Source of the DNA: Christensenella sp. UBA7703
GTDB lineage: Bacteria; Bacillota; Clostridia; Christensenellales; CAG-138
Direction: 5' to 3'
Assembly (NCBI GenBank): GCA_002482505.1
Contig: DLGD01000038.1
Coordinates: 1-64,000, forward strand
DNA: 64,000 nucleotides
The position numbers and the translations under genes are program-made. Positions 26,548 through 34,503 of this stretch are shown in pieces (the first letter of the stretch is position 1; each line of letters opens with the position of its first letter). The notes under the pieces were generated by a model, which saw only the letters and a list, made by a program, of their open reading frames with translations, ran no database searches and was not told where the DNA came from.

Positions 26548-27414
26548 TCACGGAATCTCGATCTCATTCAGCGCCGCTTGCGCCGTGACCGCTGCCACGT
26601 CCTCCATGTTTCGCTCATAGAAGTTGACGATGCAGTGCATCGGGCAGACGGGGATGCACGCGCCGCAGCGGGTGCAGGTGCTCTCGTCGATAATCGCGAC
26701 ACCCTTGACCACCTTGATGGAGTCCGAGGGGCACGCCTTTTCACAGCGTTTGCAGCCAACGCAGGCGGTTTTGCATTGCAGCACCGCGCGTTTACCCGTT
26801 GCTTCATTTCGGCACATCACAACCACCGTCTGATCCTTTGGCAGCATCTGGATGATATTGCGCGGGCAAACTTCCACACACATGCCGCAGCCGGTGCAGG
26901 CATCGTCGTCGATGACGGCAATGCCGTCGATCATCCGGATCGCGCCAAACGCACAGACGGAGAGGCATTCACCAAAGCCGACACAACCGAATTCGCAAGC
27001 GTTCGGTCCGCCGGAGATACCGCTGACCGCGCGGCAGGATGGCACGCCGCTGTAATCATAACGCATGGTGACCCGATCGCAGGTCCCTTGGCAGCGCACA
27101 CGCGCCACCATCGGCTCCAACTCCTCCGCATTTACCCCCATGATGGCGGCAATCGCTTTGACGGTCTTTGTTCCGCCGGGTGTGCAGGCGTTTGCCTTCG
27201 CTTCCCCGCGCACAACCGCCTCCGCATATGCATCACAGCCCGCATAGCCGCACGCGCCGCAGTTTGCGCCCGCAACGGCGGCACGCACCGCGCTGACGCG
27301 CTCGTCCACCTCCACGGCAAACTTTTTGTCCGCAAGGCCAAGAACCAGCCCGAAGAGGATACCAAGCCCGCCAAGCGCGGCGATGGCGTATAAAATCGGC
27401 AGATATTGCGCCAT
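26548..27414 (-). CDS. rnfB: Rnf complex subunit B, iron-sulfur protein
   Basis: 288 residues: one N-terminal membrane helix, then the RnfB cluster site CGACGYAGCDAYAEAV...C, a further Cys-rich middle region, and three ferredoxin motifs CTGCGMCVEVCP, CVGCKRCEKACP and CTRCGACIPVCP. It receives electrons from reduced ferredoxin and passes them into the Rnf complex (ferredoxin:NAD oxidoreductase pumping Na+ or H+). Last gene of rnfCDGEAB, three bases after rnfA, before a strong terminator. The Clostridia-type Rnf order is complete. Confidence 0.96.
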   Translation of the reverse strand: MAQYLPILYAIAALGGLGILFGLVLGLADKKFAVEVDERVSAVRAAVAGANCGACGYAGCDAYAEAVVRGEAKANACTPGGTKTVKAIAAIMGVNAEELEPMVARVRCQGTCDRVTMRYDYSGVPSCRAVSGISGGPNACEFGCVGFGECLSVCAFGAIRMIDGIAVIDDDACTGCGMCVEVCPRNIIQMLPKDQTVVVMCRNEATGKRAVLQCKTACVGCKRCEKACPSDSIKVVKGVAIIDESTCTRCGACIPVCPMHCIVNFYERNMEDVAAVTAQAALNEIEIP

Positions 27415-27417
27415 ATC

Positions 27418-28014
27418 TTACATCACCCCCGCAAACATATTTGAAAATCCGAGGAACGCGATGCTCATCAGCCCCGCAATGACCAGCGAGATCGGGAATC
27501 CTTTGAGCGGGGCAGCGATCTTCGCGCTCTCCAGCCGCTCGCGCACGCCAGCCATCAGCACGATTGCAACCAGAAAGCCCAGCGCGCCAAAGGTTCCGTT
27601 GAGAACGGAGTACAACAGATCGTAACCTTCTGTGATGTTGAGAATCGTCACGCCAAGCACCGCGCAGTTGGTCGTGATCAGCGGCAGATAGATGCCCAGT
27701 GCGCTGTAGAGCGACGGCGCGGATTTTTTGAGGAACATCTCCACCACCTGCACCAGCGAGGCGATGACGAGGATGAACGCGATGGTGTTGAGATACGCCA
27801 GATTGAGCGGAATGAGCACATAGTAGTAGACAAAATAGGTAAACAGGCTCGCCAGCGCCATAACAAACGTCACCGCGAGACCCATGCCAAAGGCGGTCTC
27901 TACTTTGTTGGAAACGCCGAGGAACGGGCAGCAGCCTAAGAACCGCGAGAAGATGTAGTTATTCGTCAGCACGCAACTGAACATAAAGAGCAATACCTTC
28001 ACGATTGGGTTCAT
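27418..28014 (-). CDS. rnfA: Rnf complex subunit A, membrane protein
   Basis: 198 residues, six membrane helices, with the family signatures NNYIFSRFLGCCPFLGVSNKVETA near the N-terminus and LITTNCAVLGVTILN in the fourth helix. The cysteines of these two segments form the intramembrane cluster site shared with RnfE in characterised complexes. Its ATG overlaps the rnfE stop by four bases, showing translational coupling. Confidence 0.97.
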   Translation of the reverse strand: MNPIVKVLLFMFSCVLTNNYIFSRFLGCCPFLGVSNKVETAFGMGLAVTFVMALASLFTYFVYYYVLIPLNLAYLNTIAFILVIASLVQVVEMFLKKSAPSLYSALGIYLPLITTNCAVLGVTILNITEGYDLLYSVLNGTFGALGFLVAIVLMAGVRERLESAKIAAPLKGFPISLVIAGLMSIAFLGFSNMFAGVM

Positions 28015-28640
28015 TCGCTCTTCGCCTCCTTCCCTTTATTCGCACGCATGCTCACGGCGTTGAAGAGCGCCAGCAGCAGGCCAAATACGATGAATCCGCC
28101 CGCCGGCAGAATCAGCAGCAGCATCGGCTGATAGCCCGCCCCGAACACCTGTGTGCCGAAGAGCGTGCCGTTGCCGAGCAGTTCGCGGATGCTACCGATG
28201 AGTGTGAGCGCGATGGTAAAGCCGATCCCCATGCCGATGCCGTCCATTGCGCTATGCAGTACGGGGTTTTTGCTTGCGAATGCTTCCGCGCGCGCAAGGA
28301 TGATGCAGTTGACCACGATCAGCGGCAGGAAGATACCGAGGCTTTGGTAAAGCGCGGGCAGAAACGCGTTCATAAACATCTGCACCATGGTCACGAATGT
28401 GCAGATGACGATGATGAACGAAGGAATGCGAATCTTGTCCGGAATAAAGTTTCTCAGCATTGAGATTACGATATTCGATCCCACGAGCACAAACGTTGCC
28501 GCGGCACCCATGCCGATTCCGTTGACCGCGCTCGTGGTGACCGCCATCGTGGGGCATGTGCCAAGCACGAGGCGGAAGGTCGGGTTCTCTGTAATGAGGC
28601 CGTTGAAGAATACGCTCTTGAGTGTTTGTTTGTGTTCCAT
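28011..28640 (-). CDS. rnfE: Rnf complex subunit E, membrane protein
   Basis: 209 residues from ATG 28640 (MEHKQTLKSVFFNGL), which has GGAGGGATAAC upstream inside the end of rnfG; the frame further upstream is rnfG sequence in another phase. Six membrane helices, NPTFRLVLGTCPTMAVTTSA and LIVVNCIILARAEAFAS are the diagnostic segments and mirror RnfA. With RnfA it forms the inverted pair holding the membrane iron-sulfur centre. Confidence 0.97.
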   Translation of the reverse strand: MEHKQTLKSVFFNGLITENPTFRLVLGTCPTMAVTTSAVNGIGMGAAATFVLVGSNIVISMLRNFIPDKIRIPSFIIVICTFVTMVQMFMNAFLPALYQSLGIFLPLIVVNCIILARAEAFASKNPVLHSAMDGIGMGIGFTIALTLIGSIRELLGNGTLFGTQVFGAGYQPMLLLILPAGGFIVFGLLLALFNAVSMRANKGKEAKSE

Positions 28641-28645
28641 TTTTG

Positions 28646-29197
28646 TTATCCCTCCGTCGGCAGTTTGAGGCTGCCCAGCGCAAGCACCGCGTCGTCCACC
28701 GCATTGGTTGCCGCGCGGGATGTGATGGTTGCGGATGTGATGGCGTCCAGTTGGCCGCCGTCTTTGACAATCGCGATCGGCGACGCTTTGCCGATAAACT
28801 GCTCCGCAAACCACGGTTCCTTTGCGCGCGCGCCAAGGCCTGCGGTCTCCGCAAAGCTCGACCCGCCGATGGAAACACCTGTCACCGCACCATTTTGGTC
28901 GATCCCGACGGTGATCTCAATCTCTCCGCCGTATCCTTTGGTCACGATGGTTCCGGTCTTGCCGACGAGCGCACCCCCTGCGTCATAGCCTGCAAATGCG
29001 TCCTTCATGCCTTCCGGCGTGGTGGCTTCGGTAAACGCAGCCGCCGCGGGTAAAACTGCCTTACGCGCGGCTTGAGCCGCCTTGATCTGCTGCTCCTCAA
29101 TTGCGCCCGCCGTGACCATATTGGTCAGCCCCAGCGCAAGCCCTGCAACAGCCGCGAGCAGAAAGAGTTTGAGTCCGAGAATGATAACCTTACGCAC
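28646..29197 (-). CDS. rnfG: Rnf complex subunit G, FMN-binding protein
   Basis: 183 residues: an N-terminal membrane anchor followed by an extracytoplasmic FMN-binding domain. The covalent FMN site is the Thr in DAITSATITS (about residue 157-166). The domain begins with the YDAGG...GYGGEIEITVGID pattern. Start overlaps the rnfD stop by eight bases. Confidence 0.95.
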   Translation of the reverse strand: MRKVIILGLKLFLLAAVAGLALGLTNMVTAGAIEEQQIKAAQAARKAVLPAAAAFTEATTPEGMKDAFAGYDAGGALVGKTGTIVTKGYGGEIEITVGIDQNGAVTGVSIGGSSFAETAGLGARAKEPWFAEQFIGKASPIAIVKDGGQLDAITSATITSRAATNAVDDAVLALGSLKLPTEG

Positions 29198-30140
29198 GCG
29201 CCTTCACCTCCCCGTAGATTTTGCCGCGCGTCACACGGTCGATGAGCGGAGTGAGCACGTTCATGATCAAGATCGCATAGGTCGTGCCTTCCGGATACCC
29301 GCCAAAGGCGCGTATCAGTGCGATAAGAAGCCCTGCGCCTGCGGCAAAGATCATCTGGCCTCCGTGCGTCATCGGGCTGGTGACATAATCCGTCGCCATA
29401 AATACCGCGCCAAAGAGCACGCTGCCCATCAGCACTCCCTGCAGCGGATCACCGCCGAAGAGCCAAGTAAACGCCATAAACGATGCGATCATGGTTACCG
29501 GGATATGCCAGGTGATCGTCCGGCGAATCAGAAGGTACGCAAGTCCCAACAGGATTGCAATCTTACTCACCTCGCCAATGCAACCGGGGATTCGCCCGAT
29601 GAACATGTCCAGCGTAGACGGTAGTGCAGCGCCCGCAGCCTCTGCCGACTGGCCAAACAGCGCGATCGGCGTCGCCCCCGAAAGCGCATCAAACGGGGTC
29701 ACGTATGCGCCACCGCTCATCAAAGCAGGCCAACTGGCCAGCAGCACGGCACGCGCGGCGATTGCGGGATTGACGAAGTTATCGCCGATGCCGCCAAAGA
29801 GCTGCTTGACGAGCAAAATCGCAACCGCACTGCCGATGACGAGCATCCACCACGGCGCGGTCGATGGCATGTTGAGCGCGAGGATGATGCCCGTCACCAC
29901 AGCGGAAAGGTCATTGATGGTGATCGGCTTCTTGAAGAGTACCTCCCAGAGGAACTCCATTCCGACACAGCTCACCACGCAGATGAGAATCACGCGCGCA
30001 GCGCTCCATCCAAAGAGCCAGATGCCCGCGGCAACCGTCGGCATCAACGCCGCAACCACATCCAGCATCAGCACCGCCGTGGTGTCCTTTGCGAAGATAT
30101 GCGGGGCCAGAGATGCGGAGAATCGTTTCTTCGTTTCCAT
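29190..30140 (-). CDS. rnfD: Rnf complex subunit D, FMN-binding membrane protein
   Basis: 316 residues with eight to nine helices. SGATP near residue 155 carries the covalent FMN Thr. GGIGDNFVNPAIAARAVLL and FMATDYVTSPMTHGGQMIFA are characteristic of RnfD/NqrB. It forms the ion-conducting core. ATG 30140 follows GGAGGTAGAGCAC, which overlaps the rnfC stop; five bases separate the genes. Confidence 0.96.
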   Translation of the reverse strand: METKKRFSASLAPHIFAKDTTAVLMLDVVAALMPTVAAGIWLFGWSAARVILICVVSCVGMEFLWEVLFKKPITINDLSAVVTGIILALNMPSTAPWWMLVIGSAVAILLVKQLFGGIGDNFVNPAIAARAVLLASWPALMSGGAYVTPFDALSGATPIALFGQSAEAAGAALPSTLDMFIGRIPGCIGEVSKIAILLGLAYLLIRRTITWHIPVTMIASFMAFTWLFGGDPLQGVLMGSVLFGAVFMATDYVTSPMTHGGQMIFAAGAGLLIALIRAFGGYPEGTTYAILIMNVLTPLIDRVTRGKIYGEVKARA

Positions 30141-30145
30141 GTGCT

Positions 30146-31462
30146 CTACCTCCTCGCCTTTGCGGCCAAATCTTCTCTCGCTGACTTAAAGCTGGAGGAA
30201 AGATACCGCCGCGCAGGACAAATAAAAGAGCACGCGCTGCAAAGCACGCAATCCATGAGCCCGTGCTGCTTTGCGCTTTCCGTATCGTGTTTGTCAAGGT
30301 CTGTGCGCATGAGATACGGATGCAGCCCGATCGGGCAAACGTGGACACAGCGCGCGCATCGGATGCATGCGCTCTCCTCCACCGCTTTTGCCTGCATTTC
30401 GTCAAACACCACGATCCCGTTTGTGGCTTTCGTCGCGGTTACTTCCAGATCCGCAGCGCATAGCCCCGTCATGGGGCCGCCCGCGAAGACTTTGCTCGCG
30501 CCCTCGACCAGGCCGCCGCAGGCATTGATAGCATCCTCATAGCGCGTGCCAACGCGAAGCAGCAGGTTGCCCGGTTCCTTGACCCCGCAGGTTACGGTGG
30601 TCACACGCTCTACCAGCGGCTTACCCAGCGTGATTGCATCGTGAATCGCAGCCGCCGTGCTGACATTGAACACCAATGCACCCGCGTCTAGCGGCAGCTT
30701 GCCGCGCGGCACGTCGCGCCCCGTAACAACCTGAATCAGTTGCTTTTCCGAGCCTTGCGGATATTTTGTCTTGAGCGGGAGAATGCTGATTGCGTCTTCA
30801 CCGGAGACGGCTTCGCGCATGCGCGCAATCGCATCCGGCTTGTTGGTTTCGATGGCGATCACCCCGCGCGAAACGCCCGTTGCGCGGAGGATGAGCTTGA
30901 GCCCTGCGACGATTCGCGCGCTCTGCTCCAACATCATGCGATGATCGGCGGTGAGATACGGTTCGCACTCCGCGCCGTTGAGGATGATCACGTCAGCATG
31001 CTTGCCTTCGGGGATGCTCATCTTCACATGTGTGGGAAAAGCCGCGCCTCCCATGCCGCAGATGCCCGCGTTCTTCACGGCGGCAATCAACTCTGCCGGG
31101 GTCGCGCTCGCCAAATCCAGCGGCTGAAGCTCCACCCACTCATCCGCATGGTCGTTGCGGATGCCGATACAAACCTCAGGCTTGCTTTTGAGCATCTGCC
31201 GTTCTTCCACAAACAGCACCTCGCCGGATACGCTTGCGTGAACGGGAAGGCCAAATCCGCCAACCGGGGTTGCGATGACCTCGCCCAACTGCACGTGCTG
31301 CCCTTTTGCCACGCATGGCTCGCTCGGTGCACCAAGATGCATACCGACGGGGATGACAACCGTATCCACGGTAATCGCGCGGATGGGGTTTGCCTGCGTC
31401 AGCAGCTTTCCTTCGCCGATGTGGTGAAGGGGATGAACGCCGCCTCGAAACGTGTTCCTCAA
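30146..31462 (-). CDS. rnfC: Rnf complex subunit C, NADH-interacting
   Basis: 438 residues beginning TFRGGVHP, the usual RnfC N-terminus. A Complex-I-51-kDa-like NAD/FMN region follows (GMGGAAFPTHVKM, LNGAECEPYLTADHRMM), then SLBB-like and two ferredoxin motifs, CIRCARCVHVCPIGLHP and CVLCSACSFICP. It transfers electrons to NAD+. First gene of the operon. The start codon is TTG (31460-31462) with AGGTGG six bases upstream; no ATG or GTG fits. The TTG may limit expression of the first subunit. Confidence 0.95.
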   Translation of the reverse strand: MRNTFRGGVHPLHHIGEGKLLTQANPIRAITVDTVVIPVGMHLGAPSEPCVAKGQHVQLGEVIATPVGGFGLPVHASVSGEVLFVEERQMLKSKPEVCIGIRNDHADEWVELQPLDLASATPAELIAAVKNAGICGMGGAAFPTHVKMSIPEGKHADVIILNGAECEPYLTADHRMMLEQSARIVAGLKLILRATGVSRGVIAIETNKPDAIARMREAVSGEDAISILPLKTKYPQGSEKQLIQVVTGRDVPRGKLPLDAGALVFNVSTAAAIHDAITLGKPLVERVTTVTCGVKEPGNLLLRVGTRYEDAINACGGLVEGASKVFAGGPMTGLCAADLEVTATKATNGIVVFDEMQAKAVEESACIRCARCVHVCPIGLHPYLMRTDLDKHDTESAKQHGLMDCVLCSACSFICPARRYLSSSFKSAREDLAAKARR

Positions 31463-31745
31463 ATCGATCCACCTACCTTATTCATTGCTAGCGCAAGGAG
31501 AATGCGCCAAAATTATTTAAACCAGATTTTATATTGATGTGTGAAAAAAGAGAAAGCCGGACGGATTTGTCCATGCATTTATTCCAGTATACGAAACAAA
31601 TCTGCAAAAGTACAGAATTAAGTAACATAACAATCTGACTTTAACTGATTCCTAAAAACGCTTCAATACATCTGCCCGAAAGGCTTTCCGCCTACTTGAA
31701 TCCAGAGTGGATTTGCAATAGAACACTCACTCGCTTCTATTTACA
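31463..31745. other. Intergenic region upstream of rnfC
   Basis: About 280 bases without a gene. It must hold the rnf promoter; the minus strand is AT-rich (TATAAAATC, TTTAAATAAT) between 31515 and 31540 but no single -35/-10 pair stands out. No riboswitch recognised. Confidence 0.4.
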
Positions 31746-31772
31746 GAAAAAGAACCGCCGAAATGGCGGTTC
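31746..31772 (-). terminator. Terminator of the amidase-like gene
   Basis: GAACCGCC/GGCGGTTC (31752-31759 with 31765-31772) followed on the minus strand by five T. Confidence 0.85.
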
Positions 31773-31786
31773 AAAAAATAATCCCG

Positions 31787-32662
31787 TTATTGGTTCACCC
31801 CAAGATATTTGAGGATACCATCGACGATTGCCTGCGCCATCGTCTTTTGAAACTCTGCGTCGTTGATCTTCTTGTCCTCGGCGGAGTTACTTATATGCCC
31901 TAGGAACAGGGTAAACACCGGCGCTTTGGTGTCGTTCAGGAAGGTTTCATCGCTCTTGTCGATGATGGACTTATCCTTTACCACCCGCAGCGGCAAGCCT
32001 GTCGCATCGATATATGCGCCGAGGACGGTGCTTGCGAGCTTATCGCATTCCGCCTTTTTGTCGTGTTTTTCCGGCACCCAGGCCATGGCTCCGCGCGTAT
32101 CCGAAGATTTGACGGAGTTGCACTCAATGCGAATAGCGATCTCCACATTGCCCGCGTTGAGAATCTTCACACGCTCCGCTGCGGTCTTGTCGTCCTTCAC
32201 GCTCGAGAGTGTGAACACAACCGTTGCGCCCTGCGCCTCCAACTTTTCTTTCACAAGAGTTGCCACCGCGAAGTTGAGGCGGTTTGCGTAGACCTTTGTG
32301 GAGGTGCCTTGAATCTTGGAGCTGTATCCGCGCGCAGGATCGAGGCCAATGATGCGCCCTTCAAGAGCACCGACAGGTTCCGGCGTCGGTGTTGGCGTTG
32401 CGCCCGGTTCCAGCGAGGGAGACGGCGTCGGCTGCATGGGGTCAACCGTTGGCGAAGGCGTCGCGGTGACGGGTGCTACCGTCGGTGTTGGAGAGGGAGT
32501 TGCATGCGCAACCTGATAACTCACAATAGCAGGCGAGATGATACCCGCAACCAACGCATAGGTAATACCGGCGAGGAGGACAAGGATCATCGCGCACAGA
32601 ATACCAAACGCAAGCGGGTTGTTGATGCGAAAAGTTCTCCTGCGCTTAACGATCTTTTTCAT
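31787..32662 (-). CDS. Membrane-anchored Amidase_3-like protein lacking catalytic residues
   Basis: 291 residues from ATG 32662 with GAGGTGG upstream. A basic N-terminus, one membrane helix (about 20-45), a Pro/Thr/Ser linker (54-96), and a C-terminal N-acetylmuramoyl-L-alanine amidase fold (100-290) outside the cell. The fold is recognisable from LDPARG, ERVKILNA, IECNS and LGHISNSAED. In active enzymes these read LDPGHGG, (R)..AN, IHANA and VElGFiSN; here the first zinc His is replaced (A110/R111), the second His is E180, the catalytic Glu position is F253, and the zinc Glu near 126 is absent. It is probably a non-hydrolysing peptidoglycan-binding or regulatory domain. Monocistronic. Confidence 0.8.
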   Translation of the reverse strand: MKKIVKRRRTFRINNPLAFGILCAMILVLLAGITYALVAGIISPAIVSYQVAHATPSPTPTVAPVTATPSPTVDPMQPTPSPSLEPGATPTPTPEPVGALEGRIIGLDPARGYSSKIQGTSTKVYANRLNFAVATLVKEKLEAQGATVVFTLSSVKDDKTAAERVKILNAGNVEIAIRIECNSVKSSDTRGAMAWVPEKHDKKAECDKLASTVLGAYIDATGLPLRVVKDKSIIDKSDETFLNDTKAPVFTLFLGHISNSAEDKKINDAEFQKTMAQAIVDGILKYLGVNQ

Positions 32663-32709
32663 GTGCTCCACCTCAGTCGTGCTATCAAAGGTATTGTAAC
32701 ACGCTCTCT

Positions 32710-32844
32710 CTAAAAAGTACCATAGGTAAACGCAAGATTTTCAAATTTTCCACGTTTTTGTAAGAAAATATTCATGACTCCTTCAAGAAAGGGCCCATCC
32801 TCCCAACATGGTCCAAAGCCGCATGTACGGTTGTTTTTTATCAT
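32710..32844 (-). CDS. Candidate 44-residue small protein
   Basis: ATG 32844 is preceded by AAGGATTGCCCAA, a good ribosome site, and the frame runs 44 codons to TAG, 47 bases before the amidase-like start. The peptide begins MIKNNRTCGFGPCW and is Gly/Phe-rich with two early cysteines; an internal ATG at 32775 has an even better GAAGGAGTC site and would give 21 residues. No family recognised. It could be a real peptide, a leader for the downstream gene, or chance. The opposite strand has a short stem with six T at about 32818-32840. Confidence 0.3.
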   Translation of the reverse strand: MIKNNRTCGFGPCWEDGPFLEGVMNIFLQKRGKFENLAFTYGTF

Positions 32845-32984
32845 TTGGGCAATCCTTCTCTGTTGCGGTTTTCGTGTGTTTTGCGTTTGCGCGTTGTTGC
32901 AGCATCTTCACAATTCAAAAGGCTGCAAACTCCGCTTTTTGCGCAGGATGTACACACAAAATTTGTTTTTCAAGCGCGCAGGGG
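32845..32984. other. Intergenic, nothing recognised
   Basis: About 140 bases between the candidate small ORF and the promoter of the phospholipase-like gene. T-rich on the plus strand; plus-strand ORFs here lack ribosome sites. Confidence 0.4.
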
Positions 32985-33013
32985 TTGAGGCGACCTGAAA
33001 ATGCTTCTATAAT
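32985..33013 (+). promoter_or_regulatory. Promoter placing transcription start on the ATG at 33020
   Basis: TTGAGG (32985-32990), 17 bases, TATAAT (33008-33013). The seventh base after the -10 is the A of ATG 33020, implying a leaderless mRNA. Confidence 0.65.
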
Positions 33014-33019
33014 AATGAT

Positions 33020-33892
33020 ATGCCATATAATTTTACACATGCGTTGGTTGGCCTCACCACGCTGCAATACACAAACGAGGCAGTCGCCGCACTCGTGCGG
33101 GATTATCGAGGTGAGTTTTTGATCGGCACCATGGGCCCGGACCCGTACTTTGGGGACGCGATGCCAAAGCCGCTCTTTGCTCAAAGCAGGCTCGACCTCG
33201 CGGAAAAGCTGCATACGCTCGATGCGCGCGCTCTCTTTGCCGCGCTGTTTCCGCTGGCAGCGGGCAGCGCCCCGAAGCAGGCATATGTGCTTGGCTTCTT
33301 GTGCCATTTTTTGCTGGACACCAACGCGCACCCCTATATTGAGGCCCGCTTTTTCGGCAAGGCACATACGCCGGCGGAGATTCAGATCGACCTCATGATG
33401 ACAAATCGGGTCGCGTTTCCCGGTGTCCCGGAAAAGCCACGTGTGTTTTATCAAACGTCGCATCTTGAGGAGCTGGACGAGCTCCACGCCCAATTGAGCC
33501 ACGCACTGTTTACGACGGAGTCGCGCGGCGCGTTTGCGCGCGGGTTTCGCAAATGGATCTTCGTCAATTCGCTCACATATGATCCAAACAATCGCAAATT
33601 CCGCTTCTTTGGCTCAATCGAGCGATTGTTTCGTAAGCCCGGCATAATCACGTCCTACCTCGTCTCTCGCCATAGCGACCCGGATGATCGGTTGAATCAA
33701 AAAAACGCCGTCTGGCGTGCCCCCTGGGACGAAACGGCCACGCGTACGGAATCCTTCCCCGATCTGTTCACACACGCTTGTGCGGAAGCACCCGCGCTCA
33801 TGAATGCGGCTCTTTCCGCTATGCAAGGGCAGGATAACGCAGAGGCTATCGCACGCATTGGCGCACGGAGGATGGATGCAAGACCTGTTTAA
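33020..33892 (+). CDS. Zinc-dependent phospholipase C-like protein
   Basis: 290 residues. The N-terminal half matches the zinc-dependent PLC/nuclease-like family: MPYNFTHALVGL (His ligand), GEFLIGTMGPDPYFG, and the helix FLCHFLLDTNAHPYIEARF (paired His/Asp ligands). There is no signal peptide, so it is cytoplasmic or the substrate is internal; small-molecule or lipid hydrolysis is inferred from family only. It appears to lack a Shine-Dalgarno sequence and its promoter places the start at the ATG. It overlaps the SLOG gene downstream by 17 bases. Confidence 0.82.
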   Translation: MPYNFTHALVGLTTLQYTNEAVAALVRDYRGEFLIGTMGPDPYFGDAMPKPLFAQSRLDLAEKLHTLDARALFAALFPLAAGSAPKQAYVLGFLCHFLLDTNAHPYIEARFFGKAHTPAEIQIDLMMTNRVAFPGVPEKPRVFYQTSHLEELDELHAQLSHALFTTESRGAFARGFRKWIFVNSLTYDPNNRKFRFFGSIERLFRKPGIITSYLVSRHSDPDDRLNQKNAVWRAPWDETATRTESFPDLFTHACAEAPALMNAALSAMQGQDNAEAIARIGARRMDARPV

Positions 33893-34400
33893 CCGCGTGG
33901 GCGGCTGTTGCTTTACCGGGCACAGGCCGGATGCGCTGCCTGCCTTTGGCAACGAAGAAGCAGAAGAGATGCAGGCGCTTTCCTATTTATTAATTCGCGC
34001 GGTGGATGCCGCGGTGGAAGACGGTGTGACGGAGTTTTATGTTGGCGGCGCGCAGGGGTTTGATACCCTCGCCGCCGAATGTGTCCTCCGCGCCAAGGAG
34101 CATCACCCTGCCCTGTCACTCCACCTCGCTCTGCCTGGACGCAACCAAACGAGCGGTTGGAACGCGCGGGACAAAACACGCTATCATGCAATTTTGGATG
34201 CGGCAAACGAGGTATGGTATGCGGCGGAACTCTGCTCGCCGGAGTCGATGCGCCGAAGGAATCGCTATCTGGTCGACCAGGCAGGGCGCTGCATCGCCTA
34301 TCTGCGGCGCATGCGCGGCGGCACACTCTATACCGTTAACTATGCGCTCGATTCCGGCATTCCGGTGGACAACCTCGCGGAGCGAATGATGGATCTCTAA
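33876..34400 (+). CDS. SLOG-family protein (DUF1273/YpsA-like)
   Basis: 174 residues from ATG 33876; GGAGG ends five bases before it, inside the previous gene. GCCFTGHRPDALP and YVGGAQGFDTLAAE are the nucleotide-binding signatures of the SLOG superfamily (Rossmann-like, related to DprA and LOG proteins). B. subtilis YpsA is the best-known relative and affects cell division and stress resistance, but the ligand is not known. The 17-base overlap with the phospholipase-like gene implies a coupled pair. Confidence 0.85.
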   Translation: MQDLFNRVGGCCFTGHRPDALPAFGNEEAEEMQALSYLLIRAVDAAVEDGVTEFYVGGAQGFDTLAAECVLRAKEHHPALSLHLALPGRNQTSGWNARDKTRYHAILDAANEVWYAAELCSPESMRRRNRYLVDQAGRCIAYLRRMRGGTLYTVNYALDSGIPVDNLAERMMDL

Positions 34401-34420
34401 CCCGTCATCACAACGAAGTC

Positions 34421-34449
34421 AGCACGCCAGGCAAACGGCGTGCTTTTAT
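34421..34449 (+). terminator. Terminator of the phospholipase-like/SLOG pair
   Basis: AGCACGCC/GGCGTGCT (34421-34428 with 34437-34444) followed by TTTTATTT. Confidence 0.85.
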
Positions 34450-34453
34450 TTGC

Positions 34454-34482
34454 TTGCCAGTCTATTTTTTTCATGCTACAAT
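34454..34482 (+). promoter_or_regulatory. Promoter of the MATE gene
   Basis: TTGCCA (34454-34459), 17 bases, TACAAT (34477-34482); start near 34489, giving a very short leader to ATG 34504 with no clear ribosome site. Confidence 0.55.
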
Positions 34483-34503
34483 TCGTCTCACCATACCCCC
34501 CGC

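Noticed and set aside
32808..33122. Plus-strand ORF overlapping the phospholipase-like gene start
   Set aside because: No ribosome site, crosses the promoter at 32985-33013, and conflicts with the better-supported frame at 33020.
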